DNA of 64,000 nt, from contig NW_006496103.1 of assembly GCF_000471905.2 (NCBI RefSeq), positions 1,570,074 through 1,634,073 of the forward strand. The letters run 5' to 3'. Origin of the DNA: Amborella trichopoda. Its lineage: Eukaryota > Streptophyta > Magnoliopsida > Amborellales > Amborellaceae. Shown piece after piece: positions 1 through 11,838 of this stretch. The number at the start of each line of letters is the position of its first letter. Position 1 is the stretch's first letter. Under the pieces are notes generated by a model, which saw nothing but the letters and a program-made list of their open reading frames with translations, made no database searches and was not told where the DNA came from. The position numbers were made by a program, and so were the translations under genes.

Positions 1-128
1 GCGTGAAGTGCAAGCATACCTCCCAACATTCTCTTCCGTCCCTCAGGTCTCTCATATCGCTCTCTTCTCTCTCAGTCTCATGTCTCCCATAATTTTTCTC
101 TTTTCTCTTTCTCTCTAAGTTCTCTGGC
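1..128 (+). repeat. 5' LTR of the copia element (right part only)
   Basis: The first ~128 bases align, with clear divergence, to the last ~115 bases of the LTR at 11013-11236: a GTGCAA...ACCT segment, then TCTCTCATATC, then a CT-rich run ending in TTCTCT. The primer-binding-like sequence follows at once, as expected at the LTR/internal junction. The window starts inside this LTR. Confidence 0.7.
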
Positions 129-442
129 CCGATATCAAAGCAAATCTAAATTGACATTTTCATCTTCCCCTTTACTTTCATTTCCCCCCTTCATCCCCTT
201 TCCTTTCATCGTCCTTTTTCCTTTCAGAAAGAAAGGGGAAATTCTAACCCTGTTAATGCTGATCTAGTCATGGGGTACCTAGTTTTCCTTTTTGCAAGGC
301 CAGTATGGCCTGTGAGTGCCGTGGATGTTTGTGTTACTGAAGTTTCCTCTCTTAGATATCGAAAGTCGAGAGAAGTGTGTGACTAAACCGGTAGGTGGCC
401 TATTGAGGTTCATCTGTGAGTTCTAACAGAGAGATCTTTGTT

Positions 443-1508
443 TTGTTTTTTTTTTTTGGAAATTATTAATTGTTCTATAAATCCAAGAGTAAGTACATAA
501 AAGCGAAGAGGGAACCCGCAAACCGGGCCTCTTGCCAAAAGAATAGACTTACCAAGGGTGGTAGCCTTTTACAAAAAAATGGGTAAGAATTAGCACCAAA
601 AACTCAAAATAAAGAAAAAGGAAAACCAAAGATGTCAAAAGATCAAGGCACACTGTATCCTGCAAAACTGGATAGCGCTCCATCATTAGCTAGCTGATCT
701 ACCAAGGCGTTGGATTACCTCTAGGTATGCCGCCATAAGACGGCCATATCCCTGCAAATAAGAGTAATCTCATCAAAAATTGTAGCAAGATACCAGGGAC
801 AAGAAGCTGCGCATGAGGCCTAGGTGATAACGTTTTGAGCATCTCCTTCGATAATCAATGGTTGACCCCATGAGGGGTCGAAGAGTTTGAGACCAGAAAG
901 GAGAGCCGTGGACTCAGCAAGTTGTGAGTCAGCATGTCCGATATTCTTGGAGAAAGAAGCCAGTATGTTGCCGAGGTGATCGCAGAAGACACCCCACACC
1001 CCTGCATGTCTGGGATTACCGCAAGAGCACTCGTCAAAGTAAAGTTTGGTCAGGCCCATGGGGTTTGGAGACCAACAGCTGGATCTGAAGGGCCGAAGGG
1101 TACAGTTGTGGAGGAGGGCTTTCCATTGGTGTAGAAAGGTCATGGCCAGGTTATCTTTGAAAGCCTTGTGGTTTGTAGCCCATAAGATGACCGCTGCGGT
1201 GATTTTGTGGAAAAGGGTCGGGACTTCGATTTTGGTGCCTTGGAAGATCCTCGAGCTCCTTTCGGTCTCGATAACCCAGATGGTGACCGCTATGGAGGTC
1301 TTCCACGGTAGCCTGCCGCTTTGGGCTAAGGGGTGTCAAGTGAAAGGTCGAATAGGGATGGGAGGGAGGGTGGGGTTACCCAGAGCAGGCCGAACAGTTG
1401 GAGCAGTAAGCTCCACATATTGTAGGCAAGTTGATAGTGGATAAAAAGGTGGGGATCGCTCTCTTCGTCTGTGAGGCACATCCGGCAACAATTGGGGCAC
1501 ATCAGCAA
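443..1508 (-). mobile_element. 5'-truncated L1-type LINE with intact target site duplication
   Basis: Only the 3' end of an L1 LINE remains, on the minus strand. From its 5' side it encodes a zinc-binding reverse-transcriptase-associated segment (zf-RVT-like, 1508-1326, with CPNCC and a ...DHLF..H-like pattern) and then a plant-type RNase H-like domain (about 1080-820, with LYFDEC, GVWGVF and AES motifs). The poly-A tail is the T-rich run at 441-458. A perfect 13-bp target duplication, AGAGATCTTTGTT, flanks it at 430-442 and 1509-1521. The reading frame is disrupted between the two domains and the reverse transcriptase core is missing, so it is dead on arrival. It sits inside the gag region of the surrounding copia element and is therefore younger than it. 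Confidence 0.88.
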
Positions 1509-2029
1509 AGAGATCTTTGTTCATTGATGCCTGAATGTTAAGTATCTCTATCCTTTTAAGGGGTTCTTAACAATGTACTGTGCTTGCACGAGTGTAGAAA
1601 ATTTGTCAATCCTGGTTGTCCTCTTTCCCCTTAATCTTATATGCTCAAGGTCAAGGATAAGGAAATTACCTGAAATCCTTAGTCTTCCTAAATTGTGGGG
1701 ATACAAATCACTTTGGTAAAATTAAATGAGTTAATTACGTTGTATGGGCTCAATGTGTCAAAGTATCCCTTGGTGCAAGGGGGAACTAAAATACTTGATT
1801 GAGGGCAGGCCTAGTAAATCTGATAGTAGATACGAAGAGTGGATTACTATGCAACCATGTTTGGGGTTGTGGATTACATTGACACTTATCTGGGGTTGTG
1901 GATTACTATGCAACAAGGTAACAATAGAGTGAATGAGTATTATGGTACTATCAAGGGTATGTGGAAAGAGGTGACTCTATATCTAGGATCTAGAATTAAA
2001 GAAGAGGCAGCATGAAGAATTTAGGGTGC

Positions 2030-2279
2030 CAAATTTTTATTTGGCCTTAATCCAGGGTACCAATCTGCACGTGAACAAATCTTGGCAAGCAGGTGAACTC
2101 AGATCTCCCACTAATGTTTACGTGTGCACAATGAATGAAAAGTCAACCGCCCGACCGCCTAAGTGGACTTCTTCAAAAAACGCCTAAGCATGGTCAAGAC
2201 GATCTACATTAGGCAGAAAAAGCTAGGCGCCTGCCTAGGCGCCAGAGGCAGATGCCTAGGCGCCACCTTGAAAATATCG
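2030..2279. repeat. GC-rich fragment with CGCCTAGGCG motifs (hAT-MITE-like)
   Basis: A short stretch repeats GCCTAGGCGCC-type words (2228-2266). The same words mark the ends of the small hAT-type element at 13597-13879, so this looks like a piece of a related non-autonomous element. No clear ends or target duplication were found here. It lies just left of the AT-rich tandem array. Confidence 0.4.
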
Positions 2280-3021
2280 TAATTAATTTTGTAATTATTA
2301 ATTCGTAATTTGCAATTATTAATTTATTGGTAAACCAAAAGGTAGCATTTCATAATTATTAATTTATCGAAAACATTTTTTGCATGTAACATTAATTATT
2401 AATTTATTGATAAACCAAAAGATAGTATTACTTTATAATTATTAATTCATCAAAAATACTTTTTGCATGTAACATTAATTATTCATCTATTGGAAAATCA
2501 AAAAATTAATATTAATTCGTAATTACCAATTTATCGAAAAGGCCTTTTGTATGTGATAACAATTAATTTGTTGGGAACCCAAAAATAATAATTACAAAAA
2601 TGCTTTTTGCATGTAACATTAATTATTAGTTTATTGAGAAACCAAAAAAATAGTATTAATTCGTAATTACAAATTTATGGAAAGTACCTTTTGCATGTGA
2701 TACTAATTAATTTATTGGGAACCCAAAAATAATAACTACAAAAATATTTTTTACATGTAACACTAATTATTAATTTATTGGGAAATAAAAAAAAAAGTAT
2801 TAATTCGTAATTACTAATTTATTGAAAATGCTTTTTGCATGTGATAGTAATTAATTTATTGGGAACCCAAAAATAATAACTACGGAAATGCTTTTTGCAT
2901 GTAACAGTAATTATTAATTTATTAGGAAACCAAAAAAATAGTATTAATTCGTCATTACTAATTTATCAAAAATGCCTTTTGCATCTGATAGTAATTAATT
3001 TATTGGGAACCCACAAATAAT
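2280..3021. repeat. AT-rich tandem array with alternating 84/60-bp units (left part)
   Basis: The word TTTTGCATGT(A/G)A recurs at about 2378, 2461, 2544, 2603, 2689, 2748, 2831, 2891 and 2975. The spacings are 83, 83, 59, 86, 59, 83, 60 and 84. From ~2460 on the array is thus a ~144-bp higher-order repeat made of an ~84-bp unit (...TTCGTAATTAC...) and a ~60-bp unit (...GGGAACCCAAAAATAATAAC...). The array is cut by the hAT element and resumes at 6592. No coding content. Confidence 0.85.
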
Positions 3022-6000
3022 CAGTATTTTAAAATGCGGGATGCGGCCCTGATGCGGTGGGGGGCCGATGCGGCCCGGATACGGGTGCATCGCGATGATG
3101 TGGTCAATAAATGTAAAAAAATTCTAAAAAATCTAAACAAATAAGTTAATGCGTCGAAAAAAATATGAAGGTGATATATGTAATAGTAGGTATTTTAGTT
3201 TAATGATTAACTTCAAAACTATTAGCTGTCAAAAATTCTGTATCCAGTGATCTACTTTCCCCTGATAGAAACTAGAAACTTAAAACCAGCTTCATAAAGC
3301 ATTCAACAATCAACAACCATCAGCACAAATTTGCACCATAAGCACAACTATAATTAAGCACAACCATCAACAACCATAAGTACCACCACAAGCACAAAAT
3401 AAAGATATTACAAAATACAAATCAAAAGTCAAGCTCAAGAAGAGTTAATAGTTAATAAAGAATAACTTAATACAATCATCCATTTTGAGAGTCAATTTTG
3501 AAATTTGAACTTTATTTTTTCAAATATCAATTAGACAAGTCATCTTGAGAGTCGTCATGCGCATCATAAATATCATCCTTGACGGCCTCCATGTATTCTT
3601 CTTCATCGGTCTCCTCAGAGTCAGCTTTCTCCTCGACCTCTGAAGCTATTGTGCGAGTGCGACTAGACCCAGCAGCTCCTCTACTCCTTTGTGCTCTAGT
3701 GTTAGGTCGATCTTCTTCAATAGCCCTTGTTGCTAGCTCGACATCAAGCCATGTAAGATCCTCACCCTCAAACACACGCTCTTGTCTTGGATCCATAGTC
3801 CACTCACTTATGGAATCACCATCAGCTTCATATAATTGAATAGGGTTGAGCTTCGTGCGATTTTCATACCTCTCCCTAAGCCACTCGTTATACCACACAT
3901 AAACCAAATCATTCAACTTTTTCTGCTCCAATGTATTTCTTTTTTTTTGTATGAAGCTGTGGTAAAAATTTGAAATCAGATAAATTAGATTTTAGATTAG
4001 AAAATTGAAATTCAAGAAATAAGGACTAAGGAATAAGGAGTAAAGGACGTACATGCTCAAATACACTCCAATTGCGCTCACAACCAGATGAGCTACATGT
4101 GAGATTCAACATTCGAATAGCGAGACGCTGTAGATTTGGTGTCTCGCTTCCATATAATGCCCACCATGCAGCTATATAATATTTTACAATTTAGAATATA
4201 GTTAAAAATTAAGGGTATAAAATCAACAATGGAACTATACATAAAGTAAGAGACAAGTAAGATTATTTTTGGGCTTTTGGCCTTTACCTGGATCTGTAGT
4301 GTCCCTATTTCGAGTGGCAATATCTCTCCCAAAGTTTCCCAAGGCTAACTTAAACTTAATCAATTCATGGCTCTGGAACTCATCCTGGATATCTTTGTCT
4401 GGCACCAACCTCTCCAGCACATCTAAGAACCCACCATTTATTACACGATCTGACTCAATGGATGGGTGCTTGTAGTGAAGAGATGGGTTTAGAAAATAAC
4501 CGGCTGAATGGAGATGCCTGTGAAGCTGAGTATCCCATCTCCTATCAATAATTTCAAATATAGCCTTGCGCATATTTTCATCATCCTTTAAAACATCTTT
4601 AATTTCAGTTCTTGCCCTAGTCATTGCCTCATGTATGTAGCCCATGCCGGGCTTCGCATCACCATCAACCAGTCGAAACACTCTCACTAAAGGGCGAGCC
4701 ACCTCCAATGCAATAATTATTTGACTCCAAAAAGAGGTATTCGGAATAATTTTTTCAGCCTTTCTCCCATCCTTATGCTTTGACCATTTGCTTTGACTCC
4801 ATTGCTCTGAAGCAAACACGGTCCTCAAGGCACTTTTTTGCTTGGCTAAACATCGAAGAGTGAGAAATGACGTGACAAATCTAGTGATACCTGGTCTCAC
4901 TAATCCTCTCTTCTTTGTAAAAGACCTCATCATGCTTAGGACAATGGTGTGATTGTAAATAAATCCAACAACAAACATAGCTCTTGAAATCACCCCACTA
5001 AATAAAGATGTTGTACCCATTTCCTTAAGCATAAGATTAACACAGTGAGCTGCACAAGGAGTCCAAAACATATGCTTCCTTTTCAAAGTCAAGAAATGCC
5101 CAGCTGCAGCATACTTGGCACCATTGTCAGTGATAATTTATACCACATTTTGCTCCCCAACAAAATCGACAATCTCATCCATCAAGCCAGATAAGTATGT
5201 ACCATCATGTGACTTGTCTAATGCATCAATAGACTTAAAAAAAAAGTACTTGTTGGGCAGTTAACCAAAAAATTAATGAATGCCCTTGCTTTCCCATCGG
5301 ACCAACCATCACACATAATAGTGGCCCCATATTTCTCCCACCCTTCTCTATGAGAAATCAAAATTTTATTCACATCAAATACAGTATCCTTCAACAAGGG
5401 CTCCCTAACCTCAGGTAGTGAAGGAGGAATAAGTCTTGGGGCATATTGCCCAATTGCCTAAACCATACATGCAAAACTATCCAGAGTTATAGTATTAAAA
5501 GGAATGCCGGCCATACAAATCCACTTTGCAATCCACTTACATACCGACTTCTTTTGTTCTTTCATATATTTATTGTCAATTGTGGTTTGTTTTGTTTTTT
5601 TCTTTCTCTCCTGAACCACAATTTCGGAGCTAGGGGTGGAAAAAGAATCCATTGGCCCTTAGACATATGTGTTCTTCTCTCAGCACTATCACTAATATTA
5701 CCCTCTCTCTTGAGGTTGGAGTATGAGTACCCCTTCGCCTCATAGCAACTTCAGACATATCATCATCATCATCATCATCAAATAATTGCATATCATCAAG
5801 TAATTCCTTTCTTTTCTTTTCTTTTTTCTCTTTATCTTTTTTCAATCTATCCAAATATTCTCGAATCTCCTTTTTTATATCATCTGTAGCTTGTGGGCAT
5901 GCTCTTACATTCCCAAAAATTCCGGCTAAATGCTCTTTTTGTCAAAAAATACCACCCATATAAGTATTTCCACAAAGCAAACATATCACACAATTTCTAT

Positions 6001-6583
6001 CTTTCGGATTTTTTAGTTTAGCATATTTTCAAGCCGGATCATTGTTACTAGAAGATTGGAAAGAAGACATTGCCCCAAAAATAAGCATAACAGTATTATT
6101 GTACAAGAAGGAATAAAAAGTTATCGACTCTGTGAAGTAGTGCTCGATTTCTTCACGGCCTCTGAAATCCCCAATTTCTTATCACAAATTCACCTTGACA
6201 ACCCCAAATCAACAATCAAAGGCATCAAATAAACATCCAAGTATCAAACAACCGCCAAATCAAAGATTTGGATGAAAAAAAAAATTTCGTCAAATTTTTT
6301 TTTCCCTCGATTTGATGCAAAAAAAGCCACAAAAGTGGATGGATTGGGGGCTATAATAACCCCCAAACAGTTTCCCTAAACTTTGGAACTACAAAAAGAC
6401 CATTTTTCCCCTCCCCGAGGGGCAAAATCGAAAAACTTTTCCACGGAAACAGATGCGGCGCGATGCGGTCTGATGCGGCCTGATGCAGCGCATATGTGGT
6501 CGCATCTGTCAAAAGCGTATGCGCCTGTTCGTGATGCGGATGCGAACGCATCCCACATGATGCGACCGCATTTTAAAACACTG
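3022..6583 (-). mobile_element. hAT DNA transposon, complete ends, disabled transposase
   Basis: The left end is CAGTATTTTAAAATGCGG (3022-3039). The right end, read on the minus strand, is CAGTGTTTTAAAATGCGG. These 18-bp terminal inverted repeats match at 17 of 18 positions and carry the CAGTG start typical of hAT. A perfect 8-bp target duplication, CAAATAAT, flanks it at 3014-3021 and 6584-6591. GATGCGG-type subterminal repeats crowd both ends. The single transposase gene runs on the minus strand. The perfect target duplication and near-identical ends suggest it is one of the younger insertions here. It landed in a 60-bp unit of the AT-rich array, which continues in register on the far side. 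Confidence 0.95.
3527..6070 (-). pseudogene. hAT transposase (BED finger, DUF659, dimerisation domain), disabled
   Basis: Read from the ATG at 6070: a BED-type zinc finger region (CVICLLCG... and H), a lysine-rich and Asp-rich linker, a DUF659-like core (AGIPFNT, WEKYG, IMCDGWSD, FINFLVNC, then ITDN and WTPCAAHC, ~5640-5050), a long helical region (5092-4290) and the C-terminal hAT dimerisation block (WWALYGSE...CSSSGCERNWSVFEH, ~4177-4050), followed by an acidic tail ending at 3527. GT/AG introns are visible near 4286-4178 and at about 4050-3960. The copy is dead: two in-frame TGA codons lie in the BED region, a frame change near 5640, a TAG near 5458, a frame change in an A-run near 5240 and a TAA near 5138. 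From 5092 to the end it is open apart from the introns. Family assignment is firm; activity is excluded without help in trans. Confidence 0.9.
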
Positions 6584-6591
6584 CAAATAAT

Positions 6592-6690
6592 AACTACAAA
6601 AATGCTTTTTGCATGTAACATTATTATTAATTTGTTGGTAAACCAAAAAAATATTACTAATGCATAATTATTATTATAGAGCATATACAA
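6592..6690. repeat. AT-rich tandem array, right part after the hAT insertion
   Basis: It continues the 60-bp unit (AATAACTACAAAAATG, then CTTTTTGCATGTAACATT) exactly where the hAT target duplication ends, followed by one more partial 84-bp unit. From ~6690 to ~6860 an A/T-rich tail with (AAAAT)n leads back into the copia gag region. Confidence 0.8.
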
Positions 6691-9600
6691 TAAATGGGGG
6701 GATGTGTGGGGGATCCAACTTTTTAATAAAATAAAATAAAATAAAATAAAAAAAAACAGCAGCTGCCTTTGGGTTTGGGCGGCGACCTCTGCCTTCTTGA
6801 AGATTGCGCGTGCATTCAATGTGTCAATAGATCTTCTTCTCCACTCCTTCTGACTCAAGTATTAGTGACGGATTGGCACTAAATACAGTTGTAGAGATAA
6901 GTGATGAAGGAAAGGTCAAGGACATGGTCATGACTCAGGTGGAGGCCGAAGTAGAGGTGTTGGTGGCAGAGGTCAAGGAAGTCATGTGTATGCATTGTAG
7001 GCAATACAAATCATACGGTTGATAAGTCTTGGGACAAGGTTTATAAGCATGCTTGGGCAAATCAAGTTACACATTTGAGAGTGATGACCTTTATCTGAAT
7101 GGACCCAATGATCGTCAACAATAGTCGAATTTTGTTGGTAACTCTGTCGTACTTTCCAAAGAATAATATAATAAACTTGTTAAACAAGTACAACAATCTA
7201 TGGTTCCCTCTTCCCCTTCTACTGCCACCCTTGTCAATTCAATAATTTTTGTGGTGTTCTTGCCTCTCAGAAACCTGCTCCTTGGGTTATTGAACTTAAG
7301 AGCCTCTGTTCACATGACTAGGGAGTCCCTCCTTTTGCATCTCTAAAAAGTGTATTTCTAATTCCTCTGTTACCCTGGTTGATGGGTCAATGTCCAATGT
7401 GTCAAGGCAAGGTATAGATATGCCTACTTCTTCCCTTTTCATCATTGTACTATATGTTCCAAAGTTCTCTTTTCACTTTTAGTTGTGAGCAAATTAACCA
7501 AATCTCTTCATTGCTCTATAGCCTTTTATCCTTCTTTATCTTTCAAGATCTAAAAATGAAGAACAATAGGTTGAGGGTATGACTCAGGCGGCCTGTACTA
7601 CTTGGATCATAACTTGATTGGTACAACTCTTCACTTTGTTGATTCTCCTTTCTTAATGGCAGTGTAAGTTGAGTCATCCTTCACTCAATAACTTGAAGTT
7701 GTTAGTCCCTTCTTTGAAGTCTGTGTCTGCTTTAAAGTGCAAAGCTTGTCAGTTAGAAAAGCATCATAGGGTGTTTTGTCCTGGAGTTGACAGATGGAGA
7801 CTTGAAGTTTATAGTGGTTCATTCTGATATATGGCTCCAACTAGAGTATAACGTTTGTCTAGCCATCGGTATTTTGTAACTTTGTAGATGATTATTCACG
7901 AATGACAGTCATTTTTAATAAAATAGAGATATGAGATTTTCTCCATTTTCAGATTGTTTCATGAAGAGATCAAAATTCAATTCGATAAAAATCTGTGTAT
8001 TTTACATTCTGATAATGCTGAAGAGTATCTTTCTAGAGAATTTCGAAATTGTTTTGAAAAAAAATAGGATTTTCACAAATTTCTTGTACGCATACTCCTC
8101 AACAGAATGGGTTGAAAGAAAAAATCAACATTTACTTGGAAATAGCATGTTCTCTGCTCATTAATATGCATGTCCTAAAGGTTTCTTGGGGAGATGCCTT
8201 GCTGATCTCATGTTATTTAATTAATCGTATGCCCTTCTCAATCTTAAATGGAAAAACACCACACTCGGTTTTCTTTCCTGATTCTCCATTGTTTGTTGTT
8301 CCTCCTTGAGTGTTTAAGTGTGTTTACTTTGTTCATATGGTAGGTACGAATAATGATAAGCTAGATCCACGGGCTATCAAGTGTGTCTTTCTCGAGTATT
8401 CATGCTTTCAAAAAGGTTATTGTTGCTATCGTCCTGGTTTACGAAAGAAATTTGTTTGTCTCGATGATACTTTTTTCTTTATAAAATACTACTTATTTTT
8501 CAAAAGAGCCCCACTCGGTTTTCTTTCCTGATTCTCCATTGCTTGTTGTTCCTCCTTGAGTGTTTAAGTGTGTTTACTTTGTTCATATGGTAGGTACGAA
8601 TAATGATAAGCTAGATCCACGGGCTATCAAGTGTGTCTTTCTCGAGTATTCATGCTTTCAAAAAGGTCATTGTTGCTATCGTTCTGGTTTACGAAAAAAT
8701 TTGTTCGTCTCGATGGTACTTTTTTCTTTATAAAATACTACTTATTTTCAAAACAGAGTTGTGTGCTTGATACAAATATTTTTTCGATGATACTTTTTTC
8801 TTTATAAAATACTCCTTATTTTTCATAAGAGAGTTGTATGCTTGACACAAACATTTTTTATCATGCTTCAAAGTCCTTCACTTATATGATTCCTCTTCCT
8901 ATTCCTATTCAAATTTCTTCACCCGTCACCTAACTCCACTGACTCTGGTACATCTACACGTAATGATGTTTCTCATAAGCAACCCATAAAGGTTTACACC
9001 AAAAGAAAAATGCAGGGTGGACATCCCCCACCAACTCATTCAACCACTCAATCATCACCTTAGTCTACTAATTCACTTCCTTCTGACGATGATGATGTGC
9101 TATTGCCATCCGTAAAGGTATCAGGTCTTGTACGCAACATCCAAATTGCACATTTTGTTAACTTTACAAATTTGTCTCCTTTGTATCAAAGTTTTACTTC
9201 AAATTTTTCATCTATTTATATTCCTAAGACCTATCAAGAAGCACTTTCTCATATTGGGTGGAAGAGAGCGATGGAAGAAGATATGGATGCACTTCATTCA
9301 AATGATACATGGGAACACACCGAGTTACCAGCTAGAAAAAGCATTGTTAGGTGTCGATGAGTTTATGCAATCAAATATCAATGATGGCACTGTAGAAAAA
9401 TTGAAAGCCAGATTGGTAGCCCAAGGATACACACAAATATATGGCATTGACTACTGTAACACATTTGTCCCAATTGCTAAAACATAATTCAGTTCGAGTG
9501 GTTATATATGTGGCTGCCAACAAGGGATGGCCGTTGTGACAGCTTGATGTTAGGAATGCTTTGCTTCATGGTGATTTACATGAAGAGGTCTACATGGAAC

Positions 9601-11012
9601 AACCACCAGGATTTGTTGCTCAGGGATAGTCGGATAAAGTGTGTAAGTTGAAGAAATCCATTTATATGGCCTGAAACAGTCCCCACGTGCATGGTTTGAA
9701 AAATTGAGTGAAATTGTTATAGCATATGGATTTCAACACAGTCATAGAAATCATTCAGTGTTTATTTGGAAACAGGACTCCAGAATAATTGTTTTAGTTG
9801 TCTATGTTGATATTTTTTTTAAGTAATCTATGTTGATGATAATGTAGGCAAGAAAGAATTAGTCCTTTGAAGAGACATTTAAAACAATATGTTCAACCGA
9901 AGGATTTAAGCCAGGTGTGCTACTTTCTAGGAATTGAAGTAGCCAGATCAAAGAATGGCATTAGTTTGTCTCAAAGACAATACGTGACTGATATGTAGAG
10001 AGAAACTGGAAAGTTATGTGCTAGACCCAGTGATATGCCTATGGATTCAAATACAAAATTATTGGCTAATTAGGGGGAGTTGTTTGAGGATTCAGGAAGG
10101 TACAAATGATTGGTAGGCAAGCTGATTAATCTTACCATCACCAAGCCTAACATTGATTTTGTAGTAACTGTTGTGAGTCAGTTTTGGCATGCTCAGAGGA
10201 TTCCTCACTAGGATGTTGTTCGTAGAATTTTAAGGTATCTGAAGGGAACCCCCAGGTCGAGGTCTGATTTAAAAGCCAAATAATCAATTAGCCATCGAAA
10301 GTTTACTCAAATGCTGATTGGGCATATTCCCCATCTAACAAGTGGTCTACCACAGGTTATTGTACATTTATTGGTGGAAACTTAGTAACATGAATAAGCA
10401 AGAAACAAAATCTTGTGGCAAGATCTAGTGCATAGGCTAAATAGAGAGCAATAACAAAAACTAAATGTGAACTGATGTGGCTGAAAATATCGATGCAAGA
10501 CATGGTTTTACTGTTGCTGAACCCATGGAAAGTTTACTCAAATGCTGATTGGGCATATTCGCCATCTAACAAGTGGCCTACCACAGGTTATTGTACATTG
10601 GTGGAAACTTGGTAACATGAATAAGCAAAAAACAAAATCTTGTGGCAAGATCCAGTGCATAGGCTAAATAGAGAGCAATAACAAAAACCACATGTGAATT
10701 GATATGGCTGAAAATATTGATGCAAGACATGGTTTTACTGTTGCTGAACCTATGGAGATGTATCGCAATAGTAAAGCTATATAAGTTATAGCCAGTAATA
10801 ATCCAGTGCTTCATCAAAGGACCAAGTATATTGAAGAAGACTGTCATTTTATCCTAGACAAAGCTGCTAGTAAGCAGGCGTCCACTCCATTTGAAATCTA
10901 AGGATCAGCTAGCAAACATCTTCACCAAAGGCCTTGGGTCATCATTATGTTCCATACTATTTGTTCTAAGATCAGCATGGGTGACATTTATGTCGTAGCT
11001 TGAGGGGGGGAG

Positions 11013-11236
11013 TGTTAAAAGTCCTTCGTTATTTAAGTTTTAAGACCTAAGTGTCCTTTGTTACTTGTATTGGCAGTTGTGTCCTTCCATAGTTTTTAAT
11101 AATATATATTGGTTTGAGAGATGTGTGAGGTGCAACCAGACCTTACGGCACCTTATTCCCTATCACATCTCTCATATCTATGTCTCTTCTCTCCCTTATT
11201 TCTCTTTCTCTTTTTCTCTCTCTAGATTCTCTAACA
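11013..11236 (+). repeat. 3' LTR of the copia element
   Basis: It starts TGTTAAAAG directly after a polypurine tract (TGAGGGGGGGAG, 11001-11012) and ends ...TTCTCTAACA, giving the TG...CA ends of an LTR. Its length of 224 bp is short but normal for copia. Its right half matches the first bases of the window. Confidence 0.8.
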
Positions 11237-11592
11237 CCTTGATATGCATTCACTGATAGAGAAAGAACTGAACATATTTGATTGTGTTTCCAATTTGATT
11301 TGCACCATATTAAAAAGTTTAATGAACCCTTGCGACAGATATCCAATAAATAAAACACCAAAAAGGTGAATCAGCGCAGTTAGGACGATCCTTGCGTACG
11401 TGCAGTGGAGATTAAGATAAAGTTCAAAAGGCTTTCCTGACATGCATTATGAGCCAACACTTCCAGTAGCTGAATGAAGAGTGGATATATGTACATCTAA
11501 TAAAAAAGATGTAGAAACTTGTCTCAGGATCCTATCAAGACTGCACAAGAAAACTACAACAACTATATTAAAGGAAAGATCAAAGATCACAC

Positions 11593-11838
11593 CTGATATA
11601 GCTGGAGTCAGGATCCCATCTCCAATCACCATGCAAGTGCCAACAAGGACAACAATAAGAAGCACATTCTTTCGATAAAATTGTGCCTCTAGCCATGCCT
11701 TTGTTTTGGCCGCCAAAGAGTTCTCATCATATACATGGCGGCTGTATGTTGTAAGGTTTTCATCTGTGCGATGCTGATTGGGGATGGTTTTTATTTTTGC
11801 ATGTCTACAAAGAAGGGAATAAAGAGCAAAAGTTCCAC
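11593..11838 (-). CDS. Potassium transporter exon 3 (residues 116-197)
   Basis: The acceptor TGTGTAG ends at 11839. The exon reads [16 protein letters not shown]..., [27 protein letters not shown], then membrane segment 3 and [10 protein letters not shown]. It ends at 11593 with donor GTGTGA and leaves one base (G) of the next codon, as expected for the valine that usually follows. Downstream sequence to 11237 is intron; the copia 3' LTR begins the next block. Confidence 0.93.

Larger units (their letters stand above)
1..11236 (+). mobile_element. Ty1/copia LTR retrotransposon, old, heavily broken, with nested insertions
   Basis: Fossil copia element on the plus strand, inside intron 3 of the minus-strand potassium transporter. 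Seen: a 3' LTR at 11013-11236 and a matching, cut-off 5' LTR at 1-~128; a primer-site-like sequence (GATATCAAAGC, resembling the usual copia TGGTATCAGAGC) just after it; a gag-like stretch around 1.74-2.0 kb; the gag glycine-rich/zinc-knuckle end around 6.9-7.1 kb; then protease, integrase and reverse transcriptase/RNase H similarity to ~10.9 kb; and a polypurine tract at 11001-11012. Gag is split by two foreign blocks (443-1508 LINE; ~2.0-6.86 kb AT-rich repeat block carrying a hAT). Some internal stretches are present twice. The coding part has many breaks and cannot be functional. The LTRs differ clearly from each other, so the insertion is old. The left flank and its target duplication lie outside the window. 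Confidence 0.85.

Noticed and set aside
11065-11361. Open frames on both strands at the copia 3' LTR
   Set aside because: LTR sequence and intron; no similarity to the missing transporter exons.
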